Source: Flavobacterium lacustre
Lineage (GTDB): Bacteria; Bacteroidota; Bacteroidia; Flavobacteriales; Flavobacteriaceae
Reading direction: 5' to 3'
Length of the DNA: 64,000 nucleotides
NCBI RefSeq assembly: GCF_027474525.2
Contig: NZ_CP114882.2
Span: 1,612,001-1,676,000, forward strand
Positions 26,435 to 36,244 of the stretch are shown one piece after another. The translations under genes and the position numbers were made by a program. Below the pieces are notes generated by a model. That model was given only the letters and a program-made list of their open reading frames with translations. It did not search any database and was not told where the DNA came from. Position 1 is the first letter of the stretch, and each line of letters opens with the position of its first letter.

Positions 26435-28351
26435 ATGCAGCAAGCTGAAAAGTTATCAAAATTGAATATTTTCTTGGAAAACGTAAAAGTTAAAGACAAG
26501 AATTTTCATTTACGATTGGGAGCAAATTTCCCAATTATTAGTGACTTATACCATAAGTTATATTCGAACAGTCCTTATAAAGAGGAAGCTTTTGAATCAC
26601 TGTTAGCATCTTTGGTTAAGAATTTTGAAGAACGTTCTGCCTTGCAAAAAAAGCGAGATATGACCCGTATTTCTTCTCCAAACTGGTATTCCAGCGAGAA
26701 AATCGTGGGGATGATGTTGTATGTAGATCTCTTTAATATTGATTTTAATGGGTTGAAAGAGAAGATTCCGTATCTGTTAGATTTGGGAATTAATACGGTT
26801 CATTTGATGCCTTTTTTGGATGTGCCGGAATTTGAAAATGACGGTGGATATGCTGTTCGTAATTATCGCGAAGTAAATCCAAAATTCGGAACTATGGAGG
26901 AATTTGAAGCTTTGGTCAAGGAGTTTCAAAAAAATGATCTCAATTTAGTTATGGATTTTGTGCTGAATCATTGTGCAGATCAGCATGAATGGGCTGTTGA
27001 AGGGCGAAAAGGACATCCTAAATACAAAGATTTTTTCTATTTTTTTCCAGACAGAAATTTACCAAATGAATACGAAAAAACCATGTTGGATATTTTTCCG
27101 GACACAGCACCAGGGAATTTTACGTATTTGCCAGAAAATAATCAATGGGTAATGACTTTGTTCTATGGATACCAATGGGATTTGAATTACAAAAATCCGA
27201 TGGTTCTGGTTGAAATGATTGACACAATGTTGTTTTGGTCCAATAAAGGAATCGATATTTTCCGTTTTGATGCCGTTGCTTACATGTGGAAGGAAATCGG
27301 GAAGTTCAATCAAAATTTACCCGAAGTTCACTCTTTATTGCAGCTCTTTAAATTATGTGGTCAAATTGTAGCTCCCGGCGTGGCTTATATTGCCGAAGCG
27401 ATTGTGGCTCCCGAAGAAATTATAAAATATTTTGGCGAAGATTTAGCTCAAGGCGACGAATGTGACATTGCATATAATGCTAATTTTATGGCGCTGAGTT
27501 GGGAAGCTTTGGCAACAAAAAGCACCAATTTGCTTAAAAAGTCAATGAAAGCAGTTCCTACAAAACCCAGAAACACCACATGGATAAATTATGCCCGCTG
27601 TCACGATGATATAGGTTTGGGGTTTGACGATAAATTAGTGTCTGAAATGGGCTTGAGTAGTTTGCAGCACCGTTTGTATATTTTGAAACACTATTGTGAT
27701 GGATTTAATGGAAGTTTTGGACTTGGACAACGCTTTATGATTGAGCACGAAACAGGAAATGCGCGAATTTCCGGTTCTATGGCAGCATTATGTGGTTTTG
27801 AAAGGGCAGTAAAAGAAAATAATGATAAAGAGATTCAATTGGCTATAAAACGAATCAATTTACAACATGCCATTATTTTATCTTTAGGCGGTTTGCCAAT
27901 GATTTATAGCGGTGATGAGGTTGCTTTACCTAATAATTATGAGTATCTAAATGATGAAACCAAAAAGTATGATAACCGCTGGTTGCATCGTTCAAAAATG
28001 GATTGGAATTTGGTCGAAAATAAAGATATTCCTGAGTCACCACAAGGGCAGGTCTATCGTAAATTAAAAAAAATGATAGCAATCCGTAAGCAAACAAATG
28101 CTTTTGCCGATTCGAATGATTTGCGCTATGTCGATTATGAAAACAGTCATTTATTGATATTTAAAAAAACAGATAATAAAGGAAAATCCGTTTATGTGAT
28201 TGCCAATTTCTCTGAATATGATACTTTCTTTGAGCGAAGTATATTTGGGGATTTGAATCCAAATAAATCCTATGATTTACTAACGGAAACTAATATTGAT
28301 ATTCAGGAAAGAAATTTTATAAGTGCTTACGATGTGTTGTGGCTTAAATAG
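26435..28351 (+). CDS. GH13 subfamily 4 amylosucrase-type alpha-glucan enzyme, cytoplasmic
   Basis: A 638-residue protein with no signal peptide. An N-terminal helical region (about 1-90) precedes the GH13 barrel: VDLFNIDFNGLKEKIPYL, VMDFVLNHCADQHEW, IFRFDAVAYMWKE with the expected nucleophile Asp279, IAEAIVAPEE with acid/base Glu321, and ARCHDDIGLG with the transition-state Asp391. FRFDAVAYMWK, AEAIV and CHDDIG are hallmarks of amylosucrases, which transfer glucose from sucrose to alpha-glucan; the length matches that family (about 636). A hydrolase or other transglucosylase specificity is possible. It has its own upstream region and is the last enzyme of the island, before a terminator and tRNA-Val. 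Confidence 0.88.
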   Translation: MQQAEKLSKLNIFLENVKVKDKNFHLRLGANFPIISDLYHKLYSNSPYKEEAFESLLASLVKNFEERSALQKKRDMTRISSPNWYSSEKIVGMMLYVDLFNIDFNGLKEKIPYLLDLGINTVHLMPFLDVPEFENDGGYAVRNYREVNPKFGTMEEFEALVKEFQKNDLNLVMDFVLNHCADQHEWAVEGRKGHPKYKDFFYFFPDRNLPNEYEKTMLDIFPDTAPGNFTYLPENNQWVMTLFYGYQWDLNYKNPMVLVEMIDTMLFWSNKGIDIFRFDAVAYMWKEIGKFNQNLPEVHSLLQLFKLCGQIVAPGVAYIAEAIVAPEEIIKYFGEDLAQGDECDIAYNANFMALSWEALATKSTNLLKKSMKAVPTKPRNTTWINYARCHDDIGLGFDDKLVSEMGLSSLQHRLYILKHYCDGFNGSFGLGQRFMIEHETGNARISGSMAALCGFERAVKENNDKEIQLAIKRINLQHAIILSLGGLPMIYSGDEVALPNNYEYLNDETKKYDNRWLHRSKMDWNLVENKDIPESPQGQVYRKLKKMIAIRKQTNAFADSNDLRYVDYENSHLLIFKKTDNKGKSVYVIANFSEYDTFFERSIFGDLNPNKSYDLLTETNIDIQERNFISAYDVLWLK

Positions 28352-28380
28352 GTTTAGTAAATAATTTCGCCATAAGGCAT

Positions 28381-28413
28381 AAAAAAACTCCATTATTTCT
28401 AATGGAGTTTTTT
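28381..28413. terminator. Bidirectional terminator shared by the GH13 gene and tRNA-Val
   Basis: ACTCCATTA (28387-28395) pairs perfectly with TAATGGAGT (28400-28408) around a TTTC loop, with an A-run on one side and a T-run on the other. It lies directly downstream of the minus-strand tRNA and about 30 bases after the plus-strand GH13 stop. Confidence 0.85.
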
Positions 28414-28414
28414 G

Positions 28415-28489
28415 TGGGCGATGAGGGGTTCGAACCCCCGACCCCCTCGGTGTAAACGAGGTGCTCTGAACCAGCTGAGCTAATCGCCC
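28415..28489 (-). tRNA. tRNA-Val (anticodon UAC)
   Basis: The minus strand folds as a full 75-nt cloverleaf. The acceptor GGGCGAT pairs with ATCGCCC, the D arm starts TAGCTCAGCTGG, the anticodon stem CCTCG/CGAGG closes loop TTTACAC with anticodon TAC, and the T arm is GGGGG-TTCGAAC-CCCTC with one G-U pair. The discriminator base is A and CCA is not encoded. Confidence 0.97.
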
Positions 28490-28573
28490 TAAACAATTCG
28501 GTCGTTTTTATTTCCTTATTGCGAGTGCAAATATACACCACTTTTCTTGATTTGCAAGAAAAATATAAAAAAA

Positions 28574-29794
28574 TTATAAAATTTCTGCAACTACAAATGT
28601 GCTTCCGCCAATGTATATAAAATCGGATTTTGTGGCAACTTGCAGTGCTTTTTTATAAGCCTCTGAAACAGAATTAAATACTTCTCCGTGTAATTCGAAT
28701 GTTGTGGCTTTTTGGTATAAAATAGCAGCGTCTAAACCGCGAGGAATATTGGGTTTACAAAAATAATAAATAGCATTTTTAGGAAATAAAGGTAAAACTT
28801 CGTCTAAATCTTTGTCATTTACTACTCCTAATATAATATGTAAAGTATCAAATTTCTCTTTTTGAATTTGGTGCATCACAATTTCAAGTCCGTTTTTATT
28901 GTGTGCAGTATCGCAAATCACTTTTGGGCTGTCGCCTAATTGTTGCCATCTTCCTTGTAATCCTGTGTTTTTTACAACTTGCAACAAACCGGATTTAATA
29001 TCTTCTTGAAATATTTTAAATTCTTTTTGACTATTTAAAACAGCAATAGTTTGAAGCACCGTTTTTTTATTGTGTGTTTGATAATCGCCCATTAAATCAG
29101 AACGAAATTCTTCTGAAATCAAATCGGAGGCAAAATAAATCTCAGCCTGATTCGCTTTGGCTTTTGCTAAAAAAACAGGCTGCGTTTCTGCAGTATATTC
29201 TCCTATGACGACAGGAACATTGGGTTTTATGATTCCCGCTTTTTCACCTGCGATAGCTTCGAGCGTGTTTCCTAAAAACTGAGTATGATCGATTCCGATA
29301 TTTGTTATTACAGAAACGAGTGGTGTAATAATATTAGTAGCATCCAATCTTCCGCCAAGTCCTACTTCGATAACGGCGATATCTACTTTTTCTTTGGCAA
29401 AATAATCAAACGCTAAACCAACAGACATTTCGAAAAAACTCATGTCATTTTCTTCAAAAAAAACTTTGTGCGTATTGATGAACTCACAAACAAAATCTTC
29501 TGAAACCGCAACGCCATTGATTTTGATTCGTTCTCTGAAATCTTTCAAATGTGGCGAGGTATATAAACCTACTTTGTAACCCGCTTCCTGAAGAATTGAA
29601 GCTAGCATATGCGAAGTTGACCCCTTACCGTTTGTGCCCGCTACGTGAATGCATTTTATTTTTTCCTGCGGATTGTTGAGGTGGTTTACCAATAAGATGG
29701 TGTTCGTTAAATCTTTTTTGTAAGCCGAAGCGCCATGAGTTTGATACATCGGGAGCTGGTTAAACATCCAGTTTGTTGTTTCTTGGTAGTTCAT
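28574..29794 (-). CDS. folC: Bifunctional folylpolyglutamate synthase/dihydrofolate synthase
   Basis: A 406-residue cytoplasmic Mur-ligase-family enzyme. VAGTNGKGSTSHML near residue 52 is the ATP-binding P-loop of FolC, IAVIEVGLGGRLDATN is the family signature, and VSVITNIGIDHTQFLG and GEKAGIIKPNVP follow in order. The C-terminal half has the ligase lid domain ending in YIGGSTFVVAEIL. FolC joins glutamate to folates (and to dihydropteroate) for one-carbon metabolism. Length is normal for the family. It diverges from exbB; in related flavobacteria folC is often near the exbB-exbD-tonB cluster (from memory). Confidence 0.96.
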   Translation of the reverse strand: MNYQETTNWMFNQLPMYQTHGASAYKKDLTNTILLVNHLNNPQEKIKCIHVAGTNGKGSTSHMLASILQEAGYKVGLYTSPHLKDFRERIKINGVAVSEDFVCEFINTHKVFFEENDMSFFEMSVGLAFDYFAKEKVDIAVIEVGLGGRLDATNIITPLVSVITNIGIDHTQFLGNTLEAIAGEKAGIIKPNVPVVIGEYTAETQPVFLAKAKANQAEIYFASDLISEEFRSDLMGDYQTHNKKTVLQTIAVLNSQKEFKIFQEDIKSGLLQVVKNTGLQGRWQQLGDSPKVICDTAHNKNGLEIVMHQIQKEKFDTLHIILGVVNDKDLDEVLPLFPKNAIYYFCKPNIPRGLDAAILYQKATTFELHGEVFNSVSEAYKKALQVATKSDFIYIGGSTFVVAEIL

Positions 29795-29924
29795 TTTTTG
29801 GATAAAAAAAGTGGGTGTTTAAAATATTTTTCGATTTTTTTAGTTTAATATTGGAGCGAAAAGTATCTTTATTGCAAAATTGAAATATTTTTTAGAATTA
29901 ATGCGTAAAAATCAATAATAATAT

Positions 29925-30620
29925 ATGTTTAGTTTTATACAATTACAAGCCGACACGATTACTAATGCTGCGTCAAACGTAGTTATAGAAAAAATTGCCC
30001 CAAATACCGAAATCTCTGTTTTGGAATTTATTTTTAAAGGAGGGTTCTTTTTAATTCCAATTTCCATTTTATTATTCTACACCTTTTATTTAATTATTGA
30101 GCGCTATTTGTACATTCATAAAGCGTCAAAAATTGATAACCATTTGATGGTTGATATTAGAGATAATCTCAATTTAGGTAAGTTAGATTTGGCCAGAACT
30201 ATTGCTGAGCGCAGTAATTCGGCTTCTGGTAATATTATAAAAGAAGGGATTTTAGTTATCGGCAGACCAATTACCGAAATTGAGTCGAATATGGATCGTG
30301 CTGCAGATATCGAAATTGGTGAAATGGAAAAACATTTGGGACAACTGGGACTTATTGCCGGAATTGCACCAACATTAGGATTTATTGGAACTATTTCTGG
30401 AGTTATTAAAATATTTTACAGCATTTCGGTTACCGAAAACATTAGTATCGGAAATATCTCCGGTGGGTTGTACGAAAAAATGATTAGTAGTGGTTCCGGA
30501 CTTATAGTGGGTATTATCGCCTATAGCGCATACCATTTATTAAACGGAAAGATTGATAATTTTGCTTTGAAAATCCAAAAGCAAATATTGGAGTTTGTAA
30601 ACATTATTCAAAGATCATAA
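29925..30620 (+). CDS. exbB: MotA/TolQ/ExbB proton channel family protein
   Basis: A 231-residue inner-membrane protein with three hydrophobic segments: about 33-53, 141-165 and 182-205. The conserved core GLIAGIAPTLGFIGTISGVIKIF and ISGGLYEKMISSGSGLIVG marks the ExbB/TolQ channel, which couples the proton gradient to a TonB-type periplasm-spanning protein. It lies 3 bases before the exbD-type gene, the usual pairing. It probably supplies energy for SusC transporters, though a TolQ role cannot be ruled out. No tonB gene follows exbD here; see the TonB-like gene at 47755. Confidence 0.93.
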   Translation: MFSFIQLQADTITNAASNVVIEKIAPNTEISVLEFIFKGGFFLIPISILLFYTFYLIIERYLYIHKASKIDNHLMVDIRDNLNLGKLDLARTIAERSNSASGNIIKEGILVIGRPITEIESNMDRAADIEIGEMEKHLGQLGLIAGIAPTLGFIGTISGVIKIFYSISVTENISIGNISGGLYEKMISSGSGLIVGIIAYSAYHLLNGKIDNFALKIQKQILEFVNIIQRS

Positions 30621-30623
30621 AGT

Positions 30624-31019
30624 ATGTCAATTAAGAGAAAAAGAAGATTTCATGCCGAAGTGGCTACTTCATCATTGAGTGACATTATGTTCTTTTTGTT
30701 GTTGTTTTTTCTAATTATATCTACGTTGGCAAATCCTAATGTTATAAAAATGACATTGCCAAAAGCTAAAACCAACGAAAAAACAAACAAGCAATACATT
30801 AGTTTATCCGTAACCGAAGACAAAAAATTCTACATCGATAAACAGCCTGTTTCTTTTGAAGAATTAGAAACGACATTAATGTCAAAAATGAATACCGAAA
30901 AAGACCAAACGGTTATTGTAAGAATCCCGTTTAATTTGCAAGTTCAAGACTTAGTTGATGTTTTGCAAATTGGTGTCAAAAACAATCTAAAGTTTGTGAT
31001 TGCTACCAGTCCTAAATAA
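30624..31019 (+). CDS. exbD: ExbD/TolR family energy-transduction protein
   Basis: A 131-residue protein with a short basic cytoplasmic N-terminus (MSIKRKRRFHAE), one transmembrane helix at about 18-38 (IMFFLLLFFLIIST) and a periplasmic C-terminal domain. SSLSDIMFFLLLF carries the conserved Asp at the start of the helix that ExbD/TolR uses for proton movement. It follows the exbB-type gene after 3 bases and would form the motor with it. The next gene is on the opposite strand, so the operon has only two genes. Confidence 0.93.
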   Translation: MSIKRKRRFHAEVATSSLSDIMFFLLLFFLIISTLANPNVIKMTLPKAKTNEKTNKQYISLSVTEDKKFYIDKQPVSFEELETTLMSKMNTEKDQTVIVRIPFNLQVQDLVDVLQIGVKNNLKFVIATSPK

Positions 31020-31048
31020 ATCGGTTTTTATTTTCTGGTTAGTATTAA

Positions 31049-31867
31049 TTAGACAGTAAATAAAAGCAATAACAGCCACCATAAAACAGGAATACTTTCT
31101 GTCCAAAAGGAAGTGTAATATTTTGATTTTTTTTCATTGGCAAAAGCCAAAAGTAAACCAATTGTGCTGATTAAGGCAATTGATAAATAGTGGTTTTTGT
31201 TGTTGAAACTGTTGTTTGAAAATTCTAATCCGCAAAAAATTAGTAATAGAAAATAACCTAATTGTTTTGTTCTTTGGATTCCGATTTGCTGAGGGACGGT
31301 TTGTAAATTCGGGTCATCTTGTTTCAAATCAATAATTTCGAAAATAAGAATCAATACAAAAATCACAATAAACCGCTGAATCGCAGTGCTGAAAAAATCA
31401 GTTCCAATAGTTGTATTGGCATTCAAAACGGGTAAAATTACTGTCACACCAACCCAGCACAAAGCCACAATATAAATTTTTACTCCTGCCCAATTTCGGG
31501 CATTTTTTTTATTTGGAAAAAACGGAAGCGTGTACAATAATGTTAATCCCAAAACAAGAATAGAAAATAGTTGCGTTGTTTTTTGTAAACAAAAAAAATA
31601 ATAACCGGCCAATAGCAACGAACAAAAACTAAAAAGAGCAATCGTTTTTAATTGATTTCGCATTTCTAATTTTTTGGTTCTGGCCAAAGCGTCATATTTT
31701 ACAAAATTATATCCTACAATTGTTCCAAAAAGAGCAAAATTAGCCATAGATTCATCATGGGAAATGTGGAACCTCATTTGTGTAATCCGTACCAAGGCAT
31801 AGCAGGATAAACCCACATGAATGCTGCTGTTGATGTAAAAATCGATTATGGTTTTGAAAATCTTCAT
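31049..31867 (-). CDS. UbiA-like prenyltransferase-family membrane protein, degenerate first motif
   Basis: A 272-residue integral membrane protein with about eight hydrophobic segments. The layout and the C-terminal segment IFEIIDLKQDDPNLQTVPQQIG resemble the second Asp-rich motif of UbiA prenyltransferases. The first motif, normally NDxxDxxxD, reads VGYNFVKYDALAR, so metal-prenyl-pyrophosphate binding may be altered or lost. It converges with exbD and is followed by gcvP in the opposite direction. Function is uncertain; a lipid-modifying enzyme is possible, or a divergent member with another role. Confidence 0.6.
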   Translation of the reverse strand: MKIFKTIIDFYINSSIHVGLSCYALVRITQMRFHISHDESMANFALFGTIVGYNFVKYDALARTKKLEMRNQLKTIALFSFCSLLLAGYYFFCLQKTTQLFSILVLGLTLLYTLPFFPNKKNARNWAGVKIYIVALCWVGVTVILPVLNANTTIGTDFFSTAIQRFIVIFVLILIFEIIDLKQDDPNLQTVPQQIGIQRTKQLGYFLLLIFCGLEFSNNSFNNKNHYLSIALISTIGLLLAFANEKKSKYYTSFWTESIPVLWWLLLLLFTV

Positions 31868-32001
31868 TAGACAAATTTAATCAATTGTGAACAAATCAGT
31901 GATTTGGTTGAAAAATCCCTATAAAATCAATCCAAAAAAGGAGATTATTAGGAGATTAATATTTATTTTTGCACCACAAAAAACAACACTTTTATTTCTT
32001 T

Positions 32002-34851
32002 ATGAAAACAGATGCTTTTGCTTTAAGACACATTGGGCCAAGAGAAAATGACCTTCAACATATGTTGAAAACAATCGGAGTTGATTCTATCGAGCAACTC
32101 GTTTATGAAACGCTTCCAAATGATATTCGTTTAAAGGCACCTTTAGCTTTAGATCCGGCCATGACAGAATATGAATTTGCAAATCACATTCAGGCATTAG
32201 GAAATGAAAATAAAATGTTCAAAACGTATATCGGTTTAGGTTACAATCAAGCGATTGTTCCAGCGGTTATCCAAAGAAATGTTTTCGAAAATCCAGGATG
32301 GTACACGGCATATACGCCTTATCAGGCAGAAATTGCTCAAGGTCGTTTAGAAGCAATTTTGAATTTTCAAACTATGGTTATCGAATTAACCGGAATGGAA
32401 ATTGCCAATGCTTCTTTATTAGATGAAGGAACGGCAGCCGCCGAAGCGATGGCATTATTGTTTGATGTAAGAACTCGCGATCAAAAGAAAAATAATACTA
32501 ATAAATTCTTCGTTTCTGAAGAAATACTACCACAAACACTATCTGTTTTACAAACGCGTTCTACGCCAATCGGAGTGGAATTAGTTGTTGGAAATCATGA
32601 AAATTTTGATTTTTCAGCGGATTATTTTGGAGCCATGCTTCAATATCCGGGGAAATTTGGACAAGTTTATGATTATGCCGATTTTATTGCTAAAGCAGCT
32701 TCAAACGAAATAAAAGTAGCCGTAGCTGCCGATATTTTGAGTTTAACAAAATTGATGCCTCCGGGCGAAATGGGAGCAGCGGTTGTATTAGGAACCACTC
32801 AACGTTTCGGAATTCCGTTAGGATATGGTGGGCCACACGCAGCTTATTTTGCTACCAAAGAGGAATATAAACGCAGCATGCCGGGAAGAATTATCGGTGT
32901 TACTGTAGATACAAATGGAAATCGTGCTTTGCGTATGGCTTTGCAAACGCGTGAGCAACACATCAAGCGTGATAAAGCGACTTCAAACATTTGCACGGCG
33001 CAAGTTTTATTGTCAGTTATGGCAGGAATGTATGCGGTGTATCATGGTCCAAAAGGCTTGCAATATATTGCTGATAAAGTACATGCTTCGGCTGCGACAT
33101 TGGCAAATGCATTAGAAAAATTAGGATTCCAGCAAAGCAATACCGCTTTTTTTGATACCATCGTTGTAAAAGCTGATGCTCAAAAAATACGCGCTATTGC
33201 AGAACAAAACGAAGTAAATTTCTATTATATCGATGCGAATACAGTTTCTATTTCTTTGAACGAAACCACAAGCATCGCTGATTTGAATGCGATTGTTGGT
33301 GTTTTCGCTTCCGCAAATAATACGCAGACAACTACAATTGAAGCGTTGACAGAAACCAATCATTTTCCGGAAAACCTAAGCCGAACTTCATCATTTTTGC
33401 AACACGATGTATTTAATAAATACCATTCGGAAACTGCTTTGATGCGTTACATCAAAATGTTGGAGCGTAAAGATTTAGCGTTAAATCACTCTATGATTTC
33501 GCTTGGTTCTTGTACTATGAAATTGAATGCAGCTGCTGAAATGTTGCCTTTAAGCAATCCGCAATGGAATAACATTCACCCTTTTGTACCATTAGATCAA
33601 GCGCAAGGATACCAAGAAATGTTGACTAAGTTAGAGCAACAATTAAATGTTATCACCGGTTTTGCAGGAACCACTTTACAGCCTAATTCTGGTGCGCAAG
33701 GAGAATATGCCGGATTAATGGTTATTCGCGCTTACCACCAATCAAGAGGAGATCACCACAGAAATATCGCTTTAATTCCATCATCGGCACACGGAACAAA
33801 TCCAGCTTCGGCAGCTATGGCGGGAATGAAAGTTATCGTAACTAAAACATTAGAAAACGGAAATATTGATGTTGATGATTTGCGTGAAAAAGCAATTTTG
33901 CACAAGGACAATCTTTCTTGTTTGATGGTTACTTATCCTTCAACTCACGGAGTTTTTGAAAGTGCGATTAAAGAAATTACTCAATTAATTCACGAAAATG
34001 GGGGCCAGGTTTATATGGACGGAGCCAATATGAATGCGCAAGTTGGTTTAACCAATCCAGCGACTATTGGTGCTGACGTTTGTCACTTGAACTTACATAA
34101 AACTTTTGCTATTCCTCACGGTGGAGGTGGACCAGGTGTGGGCCCAATTTGTGTGGCACCGCAATTAGTTCCGTTTTTACCGACAAATCCTGTAATTGCA
34201 ACTGGTGGAGAAAACGCTATCACAGCAATTTCTGCAGCACCTTGGGGTTCTGCTTTGGTGTGTTTGATTTCTTATGGATACATTTCGATGTTAGGAGCTG
34301 ATGGTTTAAAAGAAGCTACCGAATATGCTATATTGAATGCTAATTATATCAAAGAAAAATTAAGCGGTCATTACGATACGTTGTATTCAGGAGAAATGGG
34401 TCGCGCGGCACACGAAATGATTTTAGAATGTCGTCCGTTCAAACAAAAAGGAATCGAAGTAACAGATATCGCTAAACGTTTAATGGATTATGGTTTCCAC
34501 GCACCAACGGTTTCGTTTCCGGTAGCAGGAACTTTGATGATTGAACCAACAGAAAGTGAAAATCTGGAAGAATTAGACCGTTTTTGCGATGCGATGATTT
34601 CTATCAGAAAAGAAATAGAAGTGTCTACTTTAGAAGATAAAAATAATGTTTTGAAAAACGCTCCTCACACATTAGCAATGCTGACAAATGATGTTTGGGA
34701 TTTTCCATACACCAGAGAACAAGCCGCTTTCCCATTAGAATATATTGCCGAAAACAAATTTTGGCCTACAGTTCGTAGAGCAGATGATGCATACGGCGAT
34801 AGAAATTTAGTATGTAGTTGCGCTCCAATTGAAGCGTATATGGAAAGCTAG
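32002..34851 (+). CDS. gcvP: Glycine dehydrogenase (aminomethyl-transferring), P-protein of the glycine cleavage system
   Basis: The start at 32002 ([17 protein letters not shown]) is preferred over an in-frame ATG at 31969, since the extra residues look like leader DNA. The protein has about 949 residues, the length of the fused bacterial P-protein. Signatures are [30 protein letters not shown], and [20 protein letters not shown] with the PLP-binding Lys in HLNLHKTF. It decarboxylates glycine and passes the aminomethyl group to the H protein. A TATTTTTG box at 31964-31971 could be its -7 promoter element. A terminator follows at 34868. Confidence 0.97.
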   Translation: MKTDAFALRHIGPRENDLQHMLKTIGVDSIEQLVYETLPNDIRLKAPLALDPAMTEYEFANHIQALGNENKMFKTYIGLGYNQAIVPAVIQRNVFENPGWYTAYTPYQAEIAQGRLEAILNFQTMVIELTGMEIANASLLDEGTAAAEAMALLFDVRTRDQKKNNTNKFFVSEEILPQTLSVLQTRSTPIGVELVVGNHENFDFSADYFGAMLQYPGKFGQVYDYADFIAKAASNEIKVAVAADILSLTKLMPPGEMGAAVVLGTTQRFGIPLGYGGPHAAYFATKEEYKRSMPGRIIGVTVDTNGNRALRMALQTREQHIKRDKATSNICTAQVLLSVMAGMYAVYHGPKGLQYIADKVHASAATLANALEKLGFQQSNTAFFDTIVVKADAQKIRAIAEQNEVNFYYIDANTVSISLNETTSIADLNAIVGVFASANNTQTTTIEALTETNHFPENLSRTSSFLQHDVFNKYHSETALMRYIKMLERKDLALNHSMISLGSCTMKLNAAAEMLPLSNPQWNNIHPFVPLDQAQGYQEMLTKLEQQLNVITGFAGTTLQPNSGAQGEYAGLMVIRAYHQSRGDHHRNIALIPSSAHGTNPASAAMAGMKVIVTKTLENGNIDVDDLREKAILHKDNLSCLMVTYPSTHGVFESAIKEITQLIHENGGQVYMDGANMNAQVGLTNPATIGADVCHLNLHKTFAIPHGGGGPGVGPICVAPQLVPFLPTNPVIATGGENAITAISAAPWGSALVCLISYGYISMLGADGLKEATEYAILNANYIKEKLSGHYDTLYSGEMGRAAHEMILECRPFKQKGIEVTDIAKRLMDYGFHAPTVSFPVAGTLMIEPTESENLEELDRFCDAMISIRKEIEVSTLEDKNNVLKNAPHTLAMLTNDVWDFPYTREQAAFPLEYIAENKFWPTVRRADDAYGDRNLVCSCAPIEAYMES

Positions 34852-35157
34852 TATTTCAAAAAAAACTTAAAAAATGCCTCGATATTCGGGGCTTTTTTTT
34901 TGAAATAAAATGCTAATAATAAACTTTAGAAATAATGGTTTTGTTGCTTTAAATGAAATTAAAATGAAAAACGACCGAATTAACAATTGTAACAATTTTA
35001 AAAATAAAAATGTAGCGATTATTGCATTTCCTTAAAAAATAATCAATATTTTTGCTAATAAATTAGTATTCTACAATTATATGCATGCATAGTATGTTTT
35101 GTTGTTCTATTCAATTTTTTATAATTAAATTAGCATAAAATTTTTGGAAAAATAGCC
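34852..35157. other. Intergenic region between gcvP and KAS III-like gene
   Basis: This 306-base gap holds the gcvP terminator and otherwise AT-rich sequence, with a TGCATGCA palindrome around 35082. The promoter of the KAS III-like gene is presumably in the last 120 bases, but no clear boxes were identified. No gene is seen. Confidence 0.5.
34868..34901 (+). terminator. Terminator after gcvP
   Basis: GCCTCG pairs with CGGGGC around a short ATATT loop, flanked by an A-run and a run of nine T, 20 bases after the gcvP stop. Confidence 0.75.
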
Positions 35158-36216
35158 ATGAAAATAAAAATAACTGGAATAGGAAGTTATATTCCTGAGA
35201 AAAAAGTAAGCAACACCGACTTCGACAAACATGTATTCTTAAACGAAGATGGTTCTCTTTTTAATTACCCAAATGAAGTCGTAATCAGTAAATTCAAAGG
35301 AATTACCGGTATAGAACACAGGCGTTATGCCGAGGATGAATACACTTCGTCTGACTTGGCTTTTTTCGCTTCCCAGAAAGCAATAGAAAATGCGGGAATT
35401 GATCCCGAAACTATTGATTATATTATTTTTGCCCATAATTTTGGAGATGTAAAATGCGGAACAACCCAATCGGATATGATTCCGAGTCTGGCCACACGTG
35501 TAAAACATAAATTACAAATAAAAAATCCTAAATGCGTAGCATTTGATATCCTTTTTGGTTGTCCGGGATGGATTGAAGGCGTGCTTCAAGCAAATGCTTT
35601 TATCAAATCCGGCATGGCCAAAAAATGTTTGGTAATAGGTGCAGAAACTCTTTCCAGAGTTGTTGATGCACATGACCGCGATTCCATGATTTATTCAGAT
35701 GGTGCCGGCGCATCAATAATTGAAGCTTCAGAGGACGAAACGGGAATGTTGTCTTATGAGAACGCCACTTTTGCAAACGACGAAGCCAGTTATTTATTCT
35801 TCGGGAAATCGTACAATCCGGATTTAGATCCAGACATACGTTACATCAAAATGTTTGGTCGCAAAATCTATGAATTTGCATTGAGCCAAGTTCCTGCCGC
35901 CATGAAAAGCTGTTTGGACAAAAGCGGAATTGCAATCGATGATGTCAAAAAAATTCTGATTCATCAAGCCAACGAGAAGATGGATGAAGCCATAATTCAC
36001 CGTTTTTACAAATTATACGGCAAAACACCGCCCAAAGATGTAATGCCCATGAGCATTCACGAACTCGGAAACAGCAGCGTAGCAACCGTACCAACGCTTT
36101 TTGACTTATTAATACAAGGAAAAATCGAAAATCAGGAAATCCATAAAGGCGACGTGCTAATCTTCGCATCCGTTGGTGCCGGAATGAACGTCAACGCCTT
36201 TGTTTACAGGTATTAA
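35158..36216 (+). CDS. 3-oxoacyl-ACP synthase III-like (KAS III/FabH-type thiolase-fold) enzyme
   Basis: A 352-residue thiolase-fold protein. FDILFGCPGWIEGVLQA carries the active-site Cys, ILIHQANEKMDEAI the catalytic His-Gln, and ELGNSSVATVPTLFDLL the Asn of the Cys-His-Asn triad. It opens with ITGIGSYIPEKKVSN and ends in the usual GDVLIFASVGAGMNVNAFVYRY. It condenses an acyl-CoA starter with malonyl-ACP or acts on a related acyl substrate. Slightly longer than housekeeping FabH (about 320-330), so it may be a paralogue for special fatty acids, flexirubin-type or other lipids. The palindromic repeat at 36245 follows it by 28 bases. Confidence 0.88.
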   Translation: MKIKITGIGSYIPEKKVSNTDFDKHVFLNEDGSLFNYPNEVVISKFKGITGIEHRRYAEDEYTSSDLAFFASQKAIENAGIDPETIDYIIFAHNFGDVKCGTTQSDMIPSLATRVKHKLQIKNPKCVAFDILFGCPGWIEGVLQANAFIKSGMAKKCLVIGAETLSRVVDAHDRDSMIYSDGAGASIIEASEDETGMLSYENATFANDEASYLFFGKSYNPDLDPDIRYIKMFGRKIYEFALSQVPAAMKSCLDKSGIAIDDVKKILIHQANEKMDEAIIHRFYKLYGKTPPKDVMPMSIHELGNSSVATVPTLFDLLIQGKIENQEIHKGDVLIFASVGAGMNVNAFVYRY

Positions 36217-36244
36217 ATGAAAGCCAGAATTAGCTTTTTTAGTA

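Noticed and set aside
28344..28541. A 65-codon open frame on the minus strand
   Set aside because: It runs straight through tRNA-Val and reads as the well-known artefact of translated tRNA sequence (EGVGGSNPSSPTKN type); no protein is expected.
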